Below, piece after piece: positions 1 to 8,586 of a stretch of 64,000 bases of DNA. The stretch is taken from NCBI GenBank assembly GCA_016710065.1, contig JADJLP010000014.1:246832-310831 (forward strand), given 5' to 3'. This stretch comes from Candidatus Ideonella esbjergensis. GTDB taxonomy: Bacteria > Pseudomonadota > Gammaproteobacteria > Burkholderiales > Burkholderiaceae_C. Positions within the stretch are counted from its first letter, which is position 1. The number at the start of each line of letters is the position of its first letter. Below the pieces are notes generated by a model. The model did no database searches. It was given only the letters and a program-made list of their open reading frames with translations, and had not been told where the DNA came from. The translations under genes were made by a program, and so were the position numbers.

Positions 1-2
1 CC

Positions 3-1577
3 TTGATGTTGGTGGCCAGTGTGGTGGCCTGGTGGCTGGTGCTGGCGCACCAGAGCCGGCGCGTGGCGCTGGAAGAGACCACGCGCCAGACCGAGGCCCT
101 GGTGCGCGAGATCGCGCTGCACGAGCAAACCGACCTGCAACTGCAAGAGGCCAAGCGCATTGCCGACGCCGCCAACCAGGCCAAGACCCGCTACATCACC
201 ACCATCAGTCACGAGCTGCGCACGCCGCTCAATTCCATACTGGGCTATGCGCAACTGCTGGAGGACGACCCGGCCATGCCCGCGCACCGCCGCCAGGCCG
301 TGAGCGTCATCCGCCGTGGTGGCGACCATTTGCTGAGCCTGATCGAAGGCACGCTGGACGTGGCCCGCATCGAGGGCGGCAAGCTCACGCTGGACGTGAA
401 GCCCATGCGCTTTCGCGAAGGCATGGCCGAGATCGCGCGCATGTTCGCGCCCATGGCCCAGGCCAAGGGCATTGCCTTCCAGTTCGAAGGCGGCGACGCG
501 TTGCCCGAAGTGGTGCGGGCCGACGAGCGGCGGCTGCGGCAGATCCTCATCAACGTCATCGGCAATGCGGTGAAGTTCACCAGCCAAGGGCAAGTCACGT
601 TGCGGGTGCAGCACCAGCGCGAGATGGCGCGCATCGACGTCATCGACAGCGGCCCCGGCATGAGCGCCGAGGAGCTGGCCCGCGTGTTCGAGCCCTTTGT
701 GCGCGGCTCGGCAGCGGGCAGCGCGGCGGCCGGCGGCACCGGCCTGGGCCTGACCATCAGCAAGATGCTCACCGACCTGATGGGTGGCGAGATGACCGTG
801 GCCAGTACGCCGGGCCAGGGCAGCACCTTCAGCCTGCGGTTGTTTCTGCCCGAGGTGCGCGCCGAGCTGGCGGAACGCGAGCTGCCCCGGGCCCAGCGCC
901 ATGGCTACGCCGGGCCACGTCGTCACATCCTGGTGGTGGACAACGAAGAGGCCGACCGGCAACTGCTGGTCGACCTGCTGCAGCCCCAGGGTTTCGAGAT
1001 CCACCAGGCCTGCTCGGGCGAGGACGCGCTGGCGCAGCTGGCCACGCTGAAGCCAGAAGCGCGACCCGACGCCATCTTCATGGACCTGGCCATGCCCGGC
1101 CTCGACGGCTGGCAGACCATCGCCCGCATCCGCGCACGGCAGCTCAGCGACGCACCCTTGGCGGTGGTGTCGGCCAACGCCTTCGACCGCGGCCTGGACA
1201 ACGAGGTGCAGCTGCCGGCAGCCGATTTCCTGGTCAAGCCAGTGCGCGTGGCCGACCTGCTCGACTGGCTGGGCCAACGCCTGCAACTGCAGTGGCTGCC
1301 GGCGCCCGAGGCCATGGCCCCCGCGCTGGCCGCCGACACGGCCCCAACCGAAGCCGCCGCCATCCACTACCCACCCACCGAAGCCATCGAGCGCCTGCAG
1401 GCCCTGGTGGGCATGGGTTACCTGCGCGGCATCACCCGCGAGCTGGACCGCGTCGAGGCTGAGCACGTGGCCGCATCCGCCTTCATTGCCAGCCTGCGCC
1501 ACATGGCGCGCGAATTCCAGCTCGACGCCATGACCCTGACCCTTTCGAAAGCCCTTGATGAGCTTCGCCGCCCTTGA
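3..1577 (+). CDS. hybrid sensor histidine kinase/response regulator (5' end outside window)
   Basis: Membrane-linked two-component sensor that autophosphorylates and passes phosphate to an attached receiver. The visible 524 residues begin in what looks like the end of a membrane helix. A short coiled linker follows, then a HisKA domain with the phospho-accepting His70 in the motif SHELRTPLNS, an HATPase domain (G-box GTGLGLTISK near residue 246) and a C-terminal receiver domain from about residue 305, with phospho-acceptor Asp361 in FMDLAMPG. The sensory N-terminus lies upstream of the window, so the stimulus cannot be read. The next gene, a LuxR-type response regulator, starts inside the last 20 bases of this one, which argues for translational coupling and makes it the natural partner. 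The family call is secure; the signal is unknown. Confidence 0.93.
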   Translation: MMLVASVVAWWLVLAHQSRRVALEETTRQTEALVREIALHEQTDLQLQEAKRIADAANQAKTRYITTISHELRTPLNSILGYAQLLEDDPAMPAHRRQAVSVIRRGGDHLLSLIEGTLDVARIEGGKLTLDVKPMRFREGMAEIARMFAPMAQAKGIAFQFEGGDALPEVVRADERRLRQILINVIGNAVKFTSQGQVTLRVQHQREMARIDVIDSGPGMSAEELARVFEPFVRGSAAGSAAAGGTGLGLTISKMLTDLMGGEMTVASTPGQGSTFSLRLFLPEVRAELAERELPRAQRHGYAGPRRHILVVDNEEADRQLLVDLLQPQGFEIHQACSGEDALAQLATLKPEARPDAIFMDLAMPGLDGWQTIARIRARQLSDAPLAVVSANAFDRGLDNEVQLPAADFLVKPVRVADLLDWLGQRLQLQWLPAPEAMAPALAADTAPTEAAAIHYPPTEAIERLQALVGMGYLRGITRELDRVEAEHVAASAFIASLRHMAREFQLDAMTLTLSKALDELRRP

Positions 1578-2535
1578 CCTGAACAGCACCGACGTGGTGC
1601 TGATCGTGGATGACGTGCCCGACAACCTGGCCGTGCTGCACGACGCACTTGATGAATCCGGCTACACCGTGCTGCTGGCCACCAATGGCGTGGATGCACT
1701 GACCCGCGCCGAGCAGGCCAAGCCCGACATCGTGCTGCTCGACGCGCTGATGCCCGGCATGGACGGCTTCGAGGTGGCGCGGCGGCTCAAGGCCAACCCG
1801 GCCACCGCCGCCATCCCCATCGTCTTCATGACCGGCCTCACCGACACCGAGCACGTGCTGGCCGGCTTTGGTGCCGGCGGGGTCGACTACGTCACCAAGC
1901 CCATACGCCCGCGGGAGGTGCTGGCGCGCATTGCCGCGCACCTGGGCAGCGCACGCGCCCAGCGCCAGGCCCGCAACGCACTGGACGCCTTTGGCCACGC
2001 CACTCTGGTGGTGCATGAGCGCAATGGCAAGCGGCTGTGGCAAACCGCGCTGGCGCGGCGGCTGATGACGCAGTATTTTCCGGACGCCCCCGAGGTGGCC
2101 ACACCGCCCGAGCTGATGGCCTGGGTGGCACGCGAATCGTTGCGCCGCCGCGCCGGGGCCGACCCGCTGACGCTCACCATCGCGCGCGGTGCCCACCGGC
2201 TCAACTTCACGCTGCACCCCATGGACGCCGACCCCGGCGACCCGGCCAGCCACGAAGGCGAATGGCTGCTGGTGATGCGCGAAGAGTCAGAGACCGCGCT
2301 GCTGCAGGCGCTGGCGCAATCCTTCCCCACGCTCACGGCGCGCGAATCAGAGGTGCTGTACTGGGTCATCCAGGGCAAGACCAACCGCGACATTGGCGAC
2401 ATCCTGGGCACCAGCCCGCGCACGGTGCACAAGCACCTGGAGCACGTGTTCGAGAAGCTGGGTGTGGAAACGCGCACGGCCGCAGCCGGCTTGGCGCTCA
2501 CCCGCGTGCGGGGTGGGCGCGGGGAAGGCGGCTGA
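1558..2535 (+). CDS. response regulator, receiver plus LuxR-type DNA-binding domain
   Basis: Cytoplasmic transcription factor of about 325 residues. An N-terminal receiver domain has the acidic pair DD near residue 19, phospho-acceptor Asp62 in LLDALMPG and the conserved Lys in YVTKP. A central segment of about 120 residues has no recognised domain, and a C-terminal LuxR/GerE helix-turn-helix (LTARESEVL...GKTNRDIGDILG...TVHKHLEHVFEKL) occupies about residues 255-315. It overlaps the end of the hybrid kinase gene, so the two very likely form one sensory pair. The start is ATG at 1558; a TTG three bases upstream is also open. Target genes are not known; the nearby CoA-transferase and urea transporter genes are candidates only by proximity. 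Confidence 0.9.
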   Translation: MSFAALDLNSTDVVLIVDDVPDNLAVLHDALDESGYTVLLATNGVDALTRAEQAKPDIVLLDALMPGMDGFEVARRLKANPATAAIPIVFMTGLTDTEHVLAGFGAGGVDYVTKPIRPREVLARIAAHLGSARAQRQARNALDAFGHATLVVHERNGKRLWQTALARRLMTQYFPDAPEVATPPELMAWVARESLRRRAGADPLTLTIARGAHRLNFTLHPMDADPGDPASHEGEWLLVMREESETALLQALAQSFPTLTARESEVLYWVIQGKTNRDIGDILGTSPRTVHKHLEHVFEKLGVETRTAAAGLALTRVRGGRGEGG

Positions 2536-2537
2536 GC

Positions 2538-3203
2538 TCAGGGGCTCACAAAGCGCATCTTTGTGCCCTGAAACTCGATGATGTCATCGTGCTTCAGCAC
2601 GAGCTCCTTGTCGTGCAACTCGCTGCCGTTGACCTGCAGGCCGCCCGAGCCGGTCACCTGGGTGAGCACAAAGCCGGTCGGGCGGCGGCAAATAGCCACG
2701 GCTTGCGCCCCTTGCCTGCCCACCGTGGTCACCACCTTGGTCAGCAGTATCTCGCGCCCACTGCCCTCGCCACTGAGGTACTGCACCATGGCCAGCTGCT
2801 TGGGCAGGGCCGCCGGCACCGTGTAGGGGTAAGTGGCTTTGTCGGCACCAAAGCCTGAACTGGCGGGCGTCAGCACGGTGGTTTTTTCGTAGCTGAAGGC
2901 GGCCTCCGCCAGGCCATCGCTCTGGTAGCGCAGGCGGCAGTTGCCCACTTCCAGCAGGTCTTCGGGCGAGAGCTGGTGGCGCTTGATGCGCACCCCGTTC
3001 ACATAGGTGCCGTTGGTGCTGTTCATGTCCTCGACGACCAGGTCGTGGCCACTCAGGGTGAGCACGGCATGCTGCCCGCTGACCATGCGGTCCTCGATCA
3101 CGATGTCGTTGTGCGGCCGGCGGCCCAGTGTGGTTTGCGCCCGGCGTATGGGAAAGGCATGTCCCCGGGTGCCGTCGTCCGTCTCGATGACCAGTTGCCG
3201 CAT
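2538..3203 (-). CDS. FHA-domain protein with two FHA-like modules
   Basis: A 221-residue protein. The N-terminal forkhead-associated domain (about residues 20-95) shows the phosphothreonine-binding signature: GRRPHND, the SGQHA serine-histidine motif and NSTNGTYVNG. The C-terminal half (about 130-220) repeats the pattern more weakly (TTVGRQG, GGLQVNG, DDIIEFQG), so this looks like a tandem FHA protein. FHA domains bind phosphothreonine peptides and usually act as readers in Ser/Thr kinase signalling or secretion control; no kinase gene is seen beside it. It is convergent with the response regulator, whose stop lies two bases away, leaving no room for a separate terminator. Confidence 0.85.
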   Translation of the reverse strand: MRQLVIETDDGTRGHAFPIRRAQTTLGRRPHNDIVIEDRMVSGQHAVLTLSGHDLVVEDMNSTNGTYVNGVRIKRHQLSPEDLLEVGNCRLRYQSDGLAEAAFSYEKTTVLTPASSGFGADKATYPYTVPAALPKQLAMVQYLSGEGSGREILLTKVVTTVGRQGAQAVAICRRPTGFVLTQVTGSGGLQVNGSELHDKELVLKHDDIIEFQGTKMRFVSP

Positions 3204-3283
3204 GGCTGAACCCCGTCTCCCAATGTTGTTGTCGCGCAGCCTTTTGAGGGCTGCTCCCGAAGATCAACGCGCTGAAGCTGCCC

Positions 3284-4042
3284 TCATTGCTTGCCCCAGG
3301 CCTTGGGCAGGGAACGGGTGACGATGAGGCCCGACTGCAGATAAAGGGCGTTCAGCAGACGCTTGACCTGGGTGGGCCCCAAGGTGCTGCCATGGGCCAA
3401 CTCTGGCACCGTGCAAGGGTCGTTGCGCATCTTCTGCAATACAGGCGGCAACCCACTGTGCATCGGCAGGCCACTGAGGTGCAGGCTGGGCGTGAGCCGG
3501 TACTTGGCCGGCTCGGCAATCTCGGGCAGCAATTCGTTCGTGGGCCCGTGCAATGCCAGCCGCCACAGCAACAGGCCCAAGGGCCCCAGCCGAAAACTGC
3601 TGGCCTTGCCCGAAGGCATGTCGCCCATCAGCAGCGGCACGACGGGCTCGATGCGCACCAAGCGCAGCAGCGCCAGATCATCGGCCGGAAGTTCACTGAG
3701 TTCGTGCTCGCATTGGAAGAAGCGATCCCGCGGAAAGATGGACAGCAGGAAGGGCTTCCCGGAGGTTTGCACATGCACGGCCAGCGGCTGGGCATGCCGC
3801 ACGCTGGCGGCAAACACCGCCAGTGCGCTGATCTGCGAAGGCGCCGCCGCCAACTGCTGCAGGTCAGCCTGCATGGCGGAACTCAGTACGGGCCGGGCTG
3901 CCCCTGCACACACCTCGGGATCAGCGCCAGGCTTCTGGGGCGAGGGCGAAAACGGCCGGGTGGGCTCAAAAGCCTCGGTGTCTGCGCCGCCTATCGTGTC
4001 CAGAAACATGCGAGCCCAACTCCTCGGTGCAGCCGACCTCAT
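3284..4042 (-). CDS. conserved hypothetical protein
   Basis: I do not recognise a family. The product is up to 252 residues, soluble, without a signal peptide or membrane segment, and has a Pro/Ser-rich stretch in the first 50 residues. The C-terminal part (SGLIVTRSLPKAWGKQ and the preceding QVKRLLNALYLQS) resembles a small winged-helix fold, but this is only an impression. An internal ATG at 4009 (MFLDTIGG) is an alternative start. The gene lies between the FHA gene and the CoA-transferase genes, all on the minus strand, with an 80-base gap to the FHA gene, so it may share a transcript with it. Confidence 0.6.
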   Translation of the reverse strand: MRSAAPRSWARMFLDTIGGADTEAFEPTRPFSPSPQKPGADPEVCAGAARPVLSSAMQADLQQLAAAPSQISALAVFAASVRHAQPLAVHVQTSGKPFLLSIFPRDRFFQCEHELSELPADDLALLRLVRIEPVVPLLMGDMPSGKASSFRLGPLGLLLWRLALHGPTNELLPEIAEPAKYRLTPSLHLSGLPMHSGLPPVLQKMRNDPCTVPELAHGSTLGPTQVKRLLNALYLQSGLIVTRSLPKAWGKQ

Positions 4043-4192
4043 GGGCGATGCCCTTGAAGCGACCAGTTACTGCTGTGACCAACTTGTATGCTAGTTTGCA
4101 ACAGTGACGTGCAGCTTAACTCGAAGGGGCTAAATAGATTCGGGGTTTCCCTAGCTTGCAGTTGGAAATGTGGCTCGGCCGGAACGCCGAAC

Positions 4193-4855
4193 TCAGGCTG
4201 CGGCGCTCATGGTGGGCACGTGGCCGGGCACGATCAGGCGCGTGCCTGTGGCTGCCTGCACCTGCGCCACGCTCACGCCAGGCGCCACTTCCTTCAGCAC
4301 CATGCCCTCGGGCGTGGGCTGCAGCACCGCCAGTTCGGTCACCACCAGATCAACACAACGCGACGAGGTGAGTGGCAGCGTGCAGGTGTCAACGATCTTG
4401 TGCTCGCCCTTGGCGGTGTGCGTCATGGCCACGATCACGCGGCGCGCGCCGGTCACCAGGTCCATCGCGCCGCCCATGCCGGGCACCATCTTGCCGGGCA
4501 CCATCCAGTTGGCCAGGCGGCCGTTGCGGTCCACCTGCAAGCCACCCAGCACGGTCACGTCCAGGTGGCCGCCGCGGATCAGGCCGAATGACATGGCGCT
4601 GTCGAAGGTGGCGGCGCCGGGCAGGGCGCTGATGGGGCGGCCGCCAGCGTCGGTGAGGTCGTCGTCTTCCAGCCCGTGCTCGGGCATGGATTGCATGCCG
4701 ATGATGCCGTTCTCGCTCTGGAAAAATATGTGCGCGTTCGGCGGCACCAGGCCGGCCACCAGCGTGGGCAGGCCGATGCCGAGGTTGACCAGGGTGCCCG
4801 GGCGCAGTTCCTGGGCCACGCGCGAGGCGATCAGCAGCTTGTCATCCACGGGCAC
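4193..4855 (-). CDS. 3-oxoacid/acyl CoA-transferase subunit B
   Basis: Beta subunit (220 residues) of a heteromeric family I CoA-transferase (AtoA/ScoB/PcaJ type), moving CoA between a dicarboxylic or short-chain acyl donor and a 3-oxoacid. The family's catalytic glutamate is Glu48 in the motif SENG, preceded by NLGIGLPTLV. The glycine-rich GMGGAMDL region is also present. Its first 14 bases overlap the end of the subunit A gene upstream, the usual coupled A-B order. The sequence does not fix whether the natural substrate is acetoacetate, 3-oxoadipate or another 3-oxoacid. Confidence 0.92.
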   Translation of the reverse strand: MPVDDKLLIASRVAQELRPGTLVNLGIGLPTLVAGLVPPNAHIFFQSENGIIGMQSMPEHGLEDDDLTDAGGRPISALPGAATFDSAMSFGLIRGGHLDVTVLGGLQVDRNGRLANWMVPGKMVPGMGGAMDLVTGARRVIVAMTHTAKGEHKIVDTCTLPLTSSRCVDLVVTELAVLQPTPEGMVLKEVAPGVSVAQVQAATGTRLIVPGHVPTMSAAA

Positions 4856-5504
4856 ACTCCTTGGCGATGATGTGGGTCACGACCACCGAAGGGGTCATCA
4901 CCGCATCGGGCGGTATCACGCCCACGGGCACGATCTCCTGCGGCTCGGCCAGCACCACGTCGGCGGCCATGGCGATCAGTGGGTTGAAGTTGCGCGCGGT
5001 GAGCGCGTAGGCCAGGTTGCCGATGTGGTCGGCCTGGCGGGCGTTGACCAGCGCAAAGTCGGCTCGCAGCGGCATTTCCAGCAGAAAGGTCTTGCCGTCG
5101 ATCTCGATGCTGCGCTTGCCCTCGGCCACCACGGTGCCCACCCCGGTGGGTGTCACCACGGCGCCCAGGCCGTAGCCACCGGCGCGCACGCGCTCGGCCA
5201 GGGTGCCCTGGGGCGAGAGCTCCACGTCCAGTTCGCCGGCAATCATCTGCGCCTGGGTTTCGGGGTTGGTGCCGATGTGGCTGGCGATCACCTTGCGCAC
5301 CAACCTCGCGCTGATCAGCTTGCCTATGGCCACGCCGGGTCGTGCCGTGTCGTTGGCAATGACGGTCAGGCCTTTCTTGCCCTGGCGCACCAGTTCGGCT
5401 ATCAGGCGATGGGGGCTGCCTACGCCCATGAAGCCGCCAATCATCAACACCGCCCCGTCGGGGATGCGTGAGACAGCGTCGGTCACTGTGATGGTCTTGC
5501 TCAA
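4842..5504 (-). CDS. 3-oxoacid/acyl CoA-transferase subunit A
   Basis: Alpha subunit (220 residues) of the same family I CoA-transferase (AtoD/ScoA/PcaI type). It has the N-terminal glycine-rich motif IGGFMGVGSPHRLI that helps bind CoA and the conserved LSPQGTLAERVRAGG stretch. It is the first gene of the minus-strand A-B pair and is divergently transcribed from urtA across about 180 bases, so the two operons may share regulatory sequence. Substrate is not determined from sequence. Confidence 0.92.
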   Translation of the reverse strand: MSKTITVTDAVSRIPDGAVLMIGGFMGVGSPHRLIAELVRQGKKGLTVIANDTARPGVAIGKLISARLVRKVIASHIGTNPETQAQMIAGELDVELSPQGTLAERVRAGGYGLGAVVTPTGVGTVVAEGKRSIEIDGKTFLLEMPLRADFALVNARQADHIGNLAYALTARNFNPLIAMAADVVLAEPQEIVPVGVIPPDAVMTPSVVVTHIIAKECARG

Positions 5505-5590
5505 GATTGGTCCTCGTTGTTGAGGATGATTTTGTCAGTAGAAACCCGCATACGCCTTGACCTGGGTCGGGTGACGCCAGCTCTTCGCCA

Positions 5591-5614
5591 CCCATACGCC
5601 ATCTTGCGTATGGG
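5591..5614. promoter_or_regulatory. perfect 9-bp inverted repeat upstream of urtA
   Basis: CCCATACGC and GCGTATGGG are perfect reverse complements separated by six bases. The site lies 75 bases upstream of the urtA start and about 90 bases from the divergent CoA-transferase start. A palindrome of this size in a divergent promoter is a good candidate operator for a dimeric regulator of urea or nitrogen uptake; the protein that would bind is not identified. Confidence 0.5.
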
Positions 5615-5688
5615 TGTGCAGGGCCTTCGCGGGAACACTGCGTTCACCGGTACACGCCGCCCTCATCACCCACACAGGAGCCTCACCC

Positions 5689-6955
5689 ATGAAGATGTCC
5701 CGCCGTTCCCTCACCGCCCTGGCCGCAACCGCCGCCGTGCTGGGCTTCAGCTCGCTCGCCCAGGCCGCCGACACCATCAAAGTGGGCGTGCTGCACTCGC
5801 TGTCCGGCACCATGGCCATTTCGGAGACGGTGCTCAAGGACACCGTGCTGATGGCCATCGACGAGATCAACGCCAAGGGCGGCCTGCTGGGCAAGAAGCT
5901 CGAACCCGTGGTGGTGGACCCGGCCTCGAACTGGCCGCTGTTCGCCGAGAAGGCCAAGCAACTGATCGACCAGGACAAGGTTTCGGTGGTGTTCGGCTGC
6001 TGGACCTCGGTCTTGCCGCAAGTCGGTGCTGCCGGTCTTCGAAGAGAGCAATTCGCTGCTGTTCTACCCCGTGCAGTACGAGGGTGAAGAGCTGAGCAAG
6101 AACGTGTTCTACACCGGCGCTGCGCCCAACCAGCAGGCCATTCCCGCGGTGGAATACCTGATGAGCAAGGACGGCGGCAGCGCCAAGCGCTTCGTGCTGC
6201 TGGGCACCGACTACGTGTACCCGCGCACCACCAACAAGATCCTGCGCTCGTTCCTGCACAGCAAGGGCATCACCGACGCCGACATCATCGAGGAGTACAC
6301 CCCCTTCGGTCATTCGGACTACCAGAGCATCATCGCCAAGATCAAGAAGTTCGCGTCTGAAGGCAAGAAGACGGCCGTGGTCTCCACCATCAACGGCGAC
6401 TCCAACGTGCCCTTCTACAAGGAACTGGGCAACCAGGGCCTGAAGGCCACCGACGTGCCAGTCGTCGCCTTCAGCGTGGGTGAAGAAGAGTTGCGCGGTG
6501 TGGATGCCAAGCCGCTGGTGGGCCACCTGGCCGCGTGGAACTACTTCATGTCGATCAAGAACCCGACCAACACCGAGTTCGTGAAGAAGTGGAGCGCCTA
6601 CGCCAAGGCCAAGGGCATCGCCGGCCACAAGGACAAGCCGCTGACCAATGACCCGATGGAGGCCACCTACATCGGCATCAACATGTGGGCCCAGGCCGTG
6701 ACCAAGGCCAAGAGCACCGACACCAACAAGGTCATCGCCGCCATGGCCGGCCAGACCTTCAAGGCGCCGGGCGGCTTCACCAGCACCATGGACGCCAAGA
6801 ACCACCACCTGCACAAGCCGGTGTTCATCGGCGAAGTGAAGGCCGACGGCCAGTTCAACGTGGTCTGGAAGACCCCGGGCCCCGTCAAGGCCCAGCCCTG
6901 GAGCCCCTTCATCCCCGAGAACAAGGGCAAGAAAGATGAACCTGTGACCAAGTAA
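5689..6955 (+). CDS. urtA: urea ABC transporter substrate-binding protein, with one frameshift
   Basis: Periplasmic urea receptor of the branched-chain amino-acid receptor family. A Sec signal peptide is clear ([18 protein letters not shown]... ending AQAAD), followed by [15 protein letters not shown]. The start at 5689 is chosen because AGGAG lies 9 bases upstream. The reading frame is intact to about 6015, where the expected [16 protein letters not shown] is broken by one extra base in GTCTTGCCGCAAG. The rest, from [21 protein letters not shown] to the stop, is intact in another frame. Total length without the lesion would be about 421 residues, normal for UrtA. As every other urt gene is intact, a sequencing error is as likely as a real mutation. 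Confidence 0.88.
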
Positions 6956-6967
6956 AGCCGGTCTCGC

Positions 6968-6996
6968 AAGGGCGGCTTCGGCCGCCCTTGTTTCTT
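6968..6996 (+). terminator. hairpin between urtA and urtB (attenuator-like)
   Basis: AAGGGCGGC and GCCGCCCTT form a perfect 9-bp stem with a TTCG tetraloop, followed by GTTTCTT. The hairpin sits 12 bases after the urtA stop and before urtB. Such partial terminators commonly let the abundant binding protein be made in excess over the membrane and ATPase subunits. Confidence 0.75.
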
Positions 6997-7007
6997 CCAG
7001 GACACCC

Positions 7008-8582
7008 ATGTTGACCCGAATCCTCTTGCTGCTCGCGCTGATGTTCTGCAGCGCCGCCCACGCACTCACCCCCGAGCAGGCCCGCGCCATGGCCGCCGGC
7101 GACACCGACGACCGCGTGGCCGCCCTGGCCCAGGCCAGTGCCCAGCCCGATGCCGCACTCGCCACGTTCGTGCAGGCCCTGCTGGACGACGCCGTGAAGC
7201 TCACCCCCACCCAGGTGCTGGTGGTCGACGGCGAAGCCGTCAAGGACGCCATCAGCGGCGCCGCCGCCACGCTGCCCGAAACGGCCGAAGACGTGGTCAA
7301 CAACAACCGCATGCGTGGCGCCTTGCAGGCCGCGCAGGCGGCCATGAAATTGCTGTCACCCGAGCTGGCTGTGCGCCAGTCGGCCGTGACGGAACTGAGC
7401 AAGCAGACGGTAGACCCAGCCCAGTTGCCGCTGCTGAGCACCGCCTTCGACAAAGAAACCGACCCGCAACTCAAGGCCACGCTGGGTCGCCTGCAGGCCA
7501 GCATCCTGATTGGCTCAGGCGACACCGGCAAACGCCTGGCGGCAGCCCACACGCTGGCCGCCAGCGGCGAGGGCAGCGTCAAGAGCCTGCTGCAGGAGCG
7601 GCTGGGCGTGGAGACCGACGCCGAGGTCAGGGGCGTGCTGATGACCTCCATCGCTGCCATCGAGACCAAGCTGGCCTGGGGCGAGCGCCTGGGCGTGGTC
7701 TTCACCGGCATCAGCCTGGGTTCCATCTTGCTGCTGGTGGCGCTGGGCCTGGCCATCACCTACGGCCTGATGGGCGTGATCAACATGGCCCATGGCGAGC
7801 TGATGATGATCGGCGCCTATGCCACCTACGTGGTGCAAAACCTGTTCAAGGCTTACGCGCCCGGCGCGTTTGACTACTACATCTGGCTGGCCATCCCGGC
7901 CTCGTTCCTGGCCTCAGCCCTGGTGGGCGCGGTGCTGGAGCGCAGCGTGCTGCGCTGGCTCTACGGCCGCCCGCTGGAAACGCTGCTGGCCACCTGGGGC
8001 ATCAGCTTGATATTGATGCAAAGCGTGCGCTCGCTGTTTGGCGCCCAGAACGTCTCGGTGGAAAACCCCGCCTGGCTCTCGGGCGGCGTGGCGGTGCTGA
8101 GCAACCTCACGCTGCCGTACAACCGCATTGCCATCATCGGCTTTGCCCTGCTGGTGCTGGGCGGTGTGGCGCTGCTGATCGCCAAGACCCGGCTGGGGCT
8201 GTTTGTGCGCGGCGTGACGCAAAACCGCCGCATGGCCGCCTGCATGGGCGTGAACACCGCGCGCATCGACACCTATGCCTTCTCGTTGGGCGCGGGCATT
8301 GCCGGCCTGGCTGGCTGCGCGCTGAGCCAGGTGGGCAATGTGGGCCCCGATCTGGGCCAGAGCTACATCGTCGACAGTTTCATGGTCGTGGTGTTGGGCG
8401 GGGTGGGCCAGTTGGCCGGCACCGTCTACGCCGCGCTGGGCCTGGGCGTGCTGAACAAGCTGCTCGAAGGCGTGGCCGGCGCCGTGCTGGCCAAGATCAT
8501 GGTGCTGGTGTTCATCGTCGTCTTCATCCAGAAGCGCCCGCAAGGCATCTTCGCGATGAAGGGAAGAAGTGCCGAGGCTTGA
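7008..8582 (+). CDS. urtB: urea ABC transporter permease UrtB
   Basis: Inner-membrane permease of the LivH family that, with UrtC, forms the urea channel. The 524-residue protein has an N-terminal signal-like helix and a long periplasmic extension of about 210 residues typical of UrtB. The permease core follows from about residue 225 (GISLGSILLLVALGLAITYG, GVINMAHGELMMIGAY). The motif around RMAACMGVNTARID is the cytoplasmic loop contacting the ATPases. The ATG at 7008 follows CAGGAC. It lies in the urtABCDE order with 52 bases to urtA and 4 bases to urtC. Confidence 0.95.
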   Translation: MLTRILLLLALMFCSAAHALTPEQARAMAAGDTDDRVAALAQASAQPDAALATFVQALLDDAVKLTPTQVLVVDGEAVKDAISGAAATLPETAEDVVNNNRMRGALQAAQAAMKLLSPELAVRQSAVTELSKQTVDPAQLPLLSTAFDKETDPQLKATLGRLQASILIGSGDTGKRLAAAHTLAASGEGSVKSLLQERLGVETDAEVRGVLMTSIAAIETKLAWGERLGVVFTGISLGSILLLVALGLAITYGLMGVINMAHGELMMIGAYATYVVQNLFKAYAPGAFDYYIWLAIPASFLASALVGAVLERSVLRWLYGRPLETLLATWGISLILMQSVRSLFGAQNVSVENPAWLSGGVAVLSNLTLPYNRIAIIGFALLVLGGVALLIAKTRLGLFVRGVTQNRRMAACMGVNTARIDTYAFSLGAGIAGLAGCALSQVGNVGPDLGQSYIVDSFMVVVLGGVGQLAGTVYAALGLGVLNKLLEGVAGAVLAKIMVLVFIVVFIQKRPQGIFAMKGRSAEA

Positions 8583-8586
8583 TGCA

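Noticed and set aside
5867..7759. 630-codon open frame on the minus strand over urtA-urtB
   Set aside because: Antisense shadow of high-GC genes; low-complexity Ser/Ala and His/Gly text, no family, and urtA/urtB are certain.
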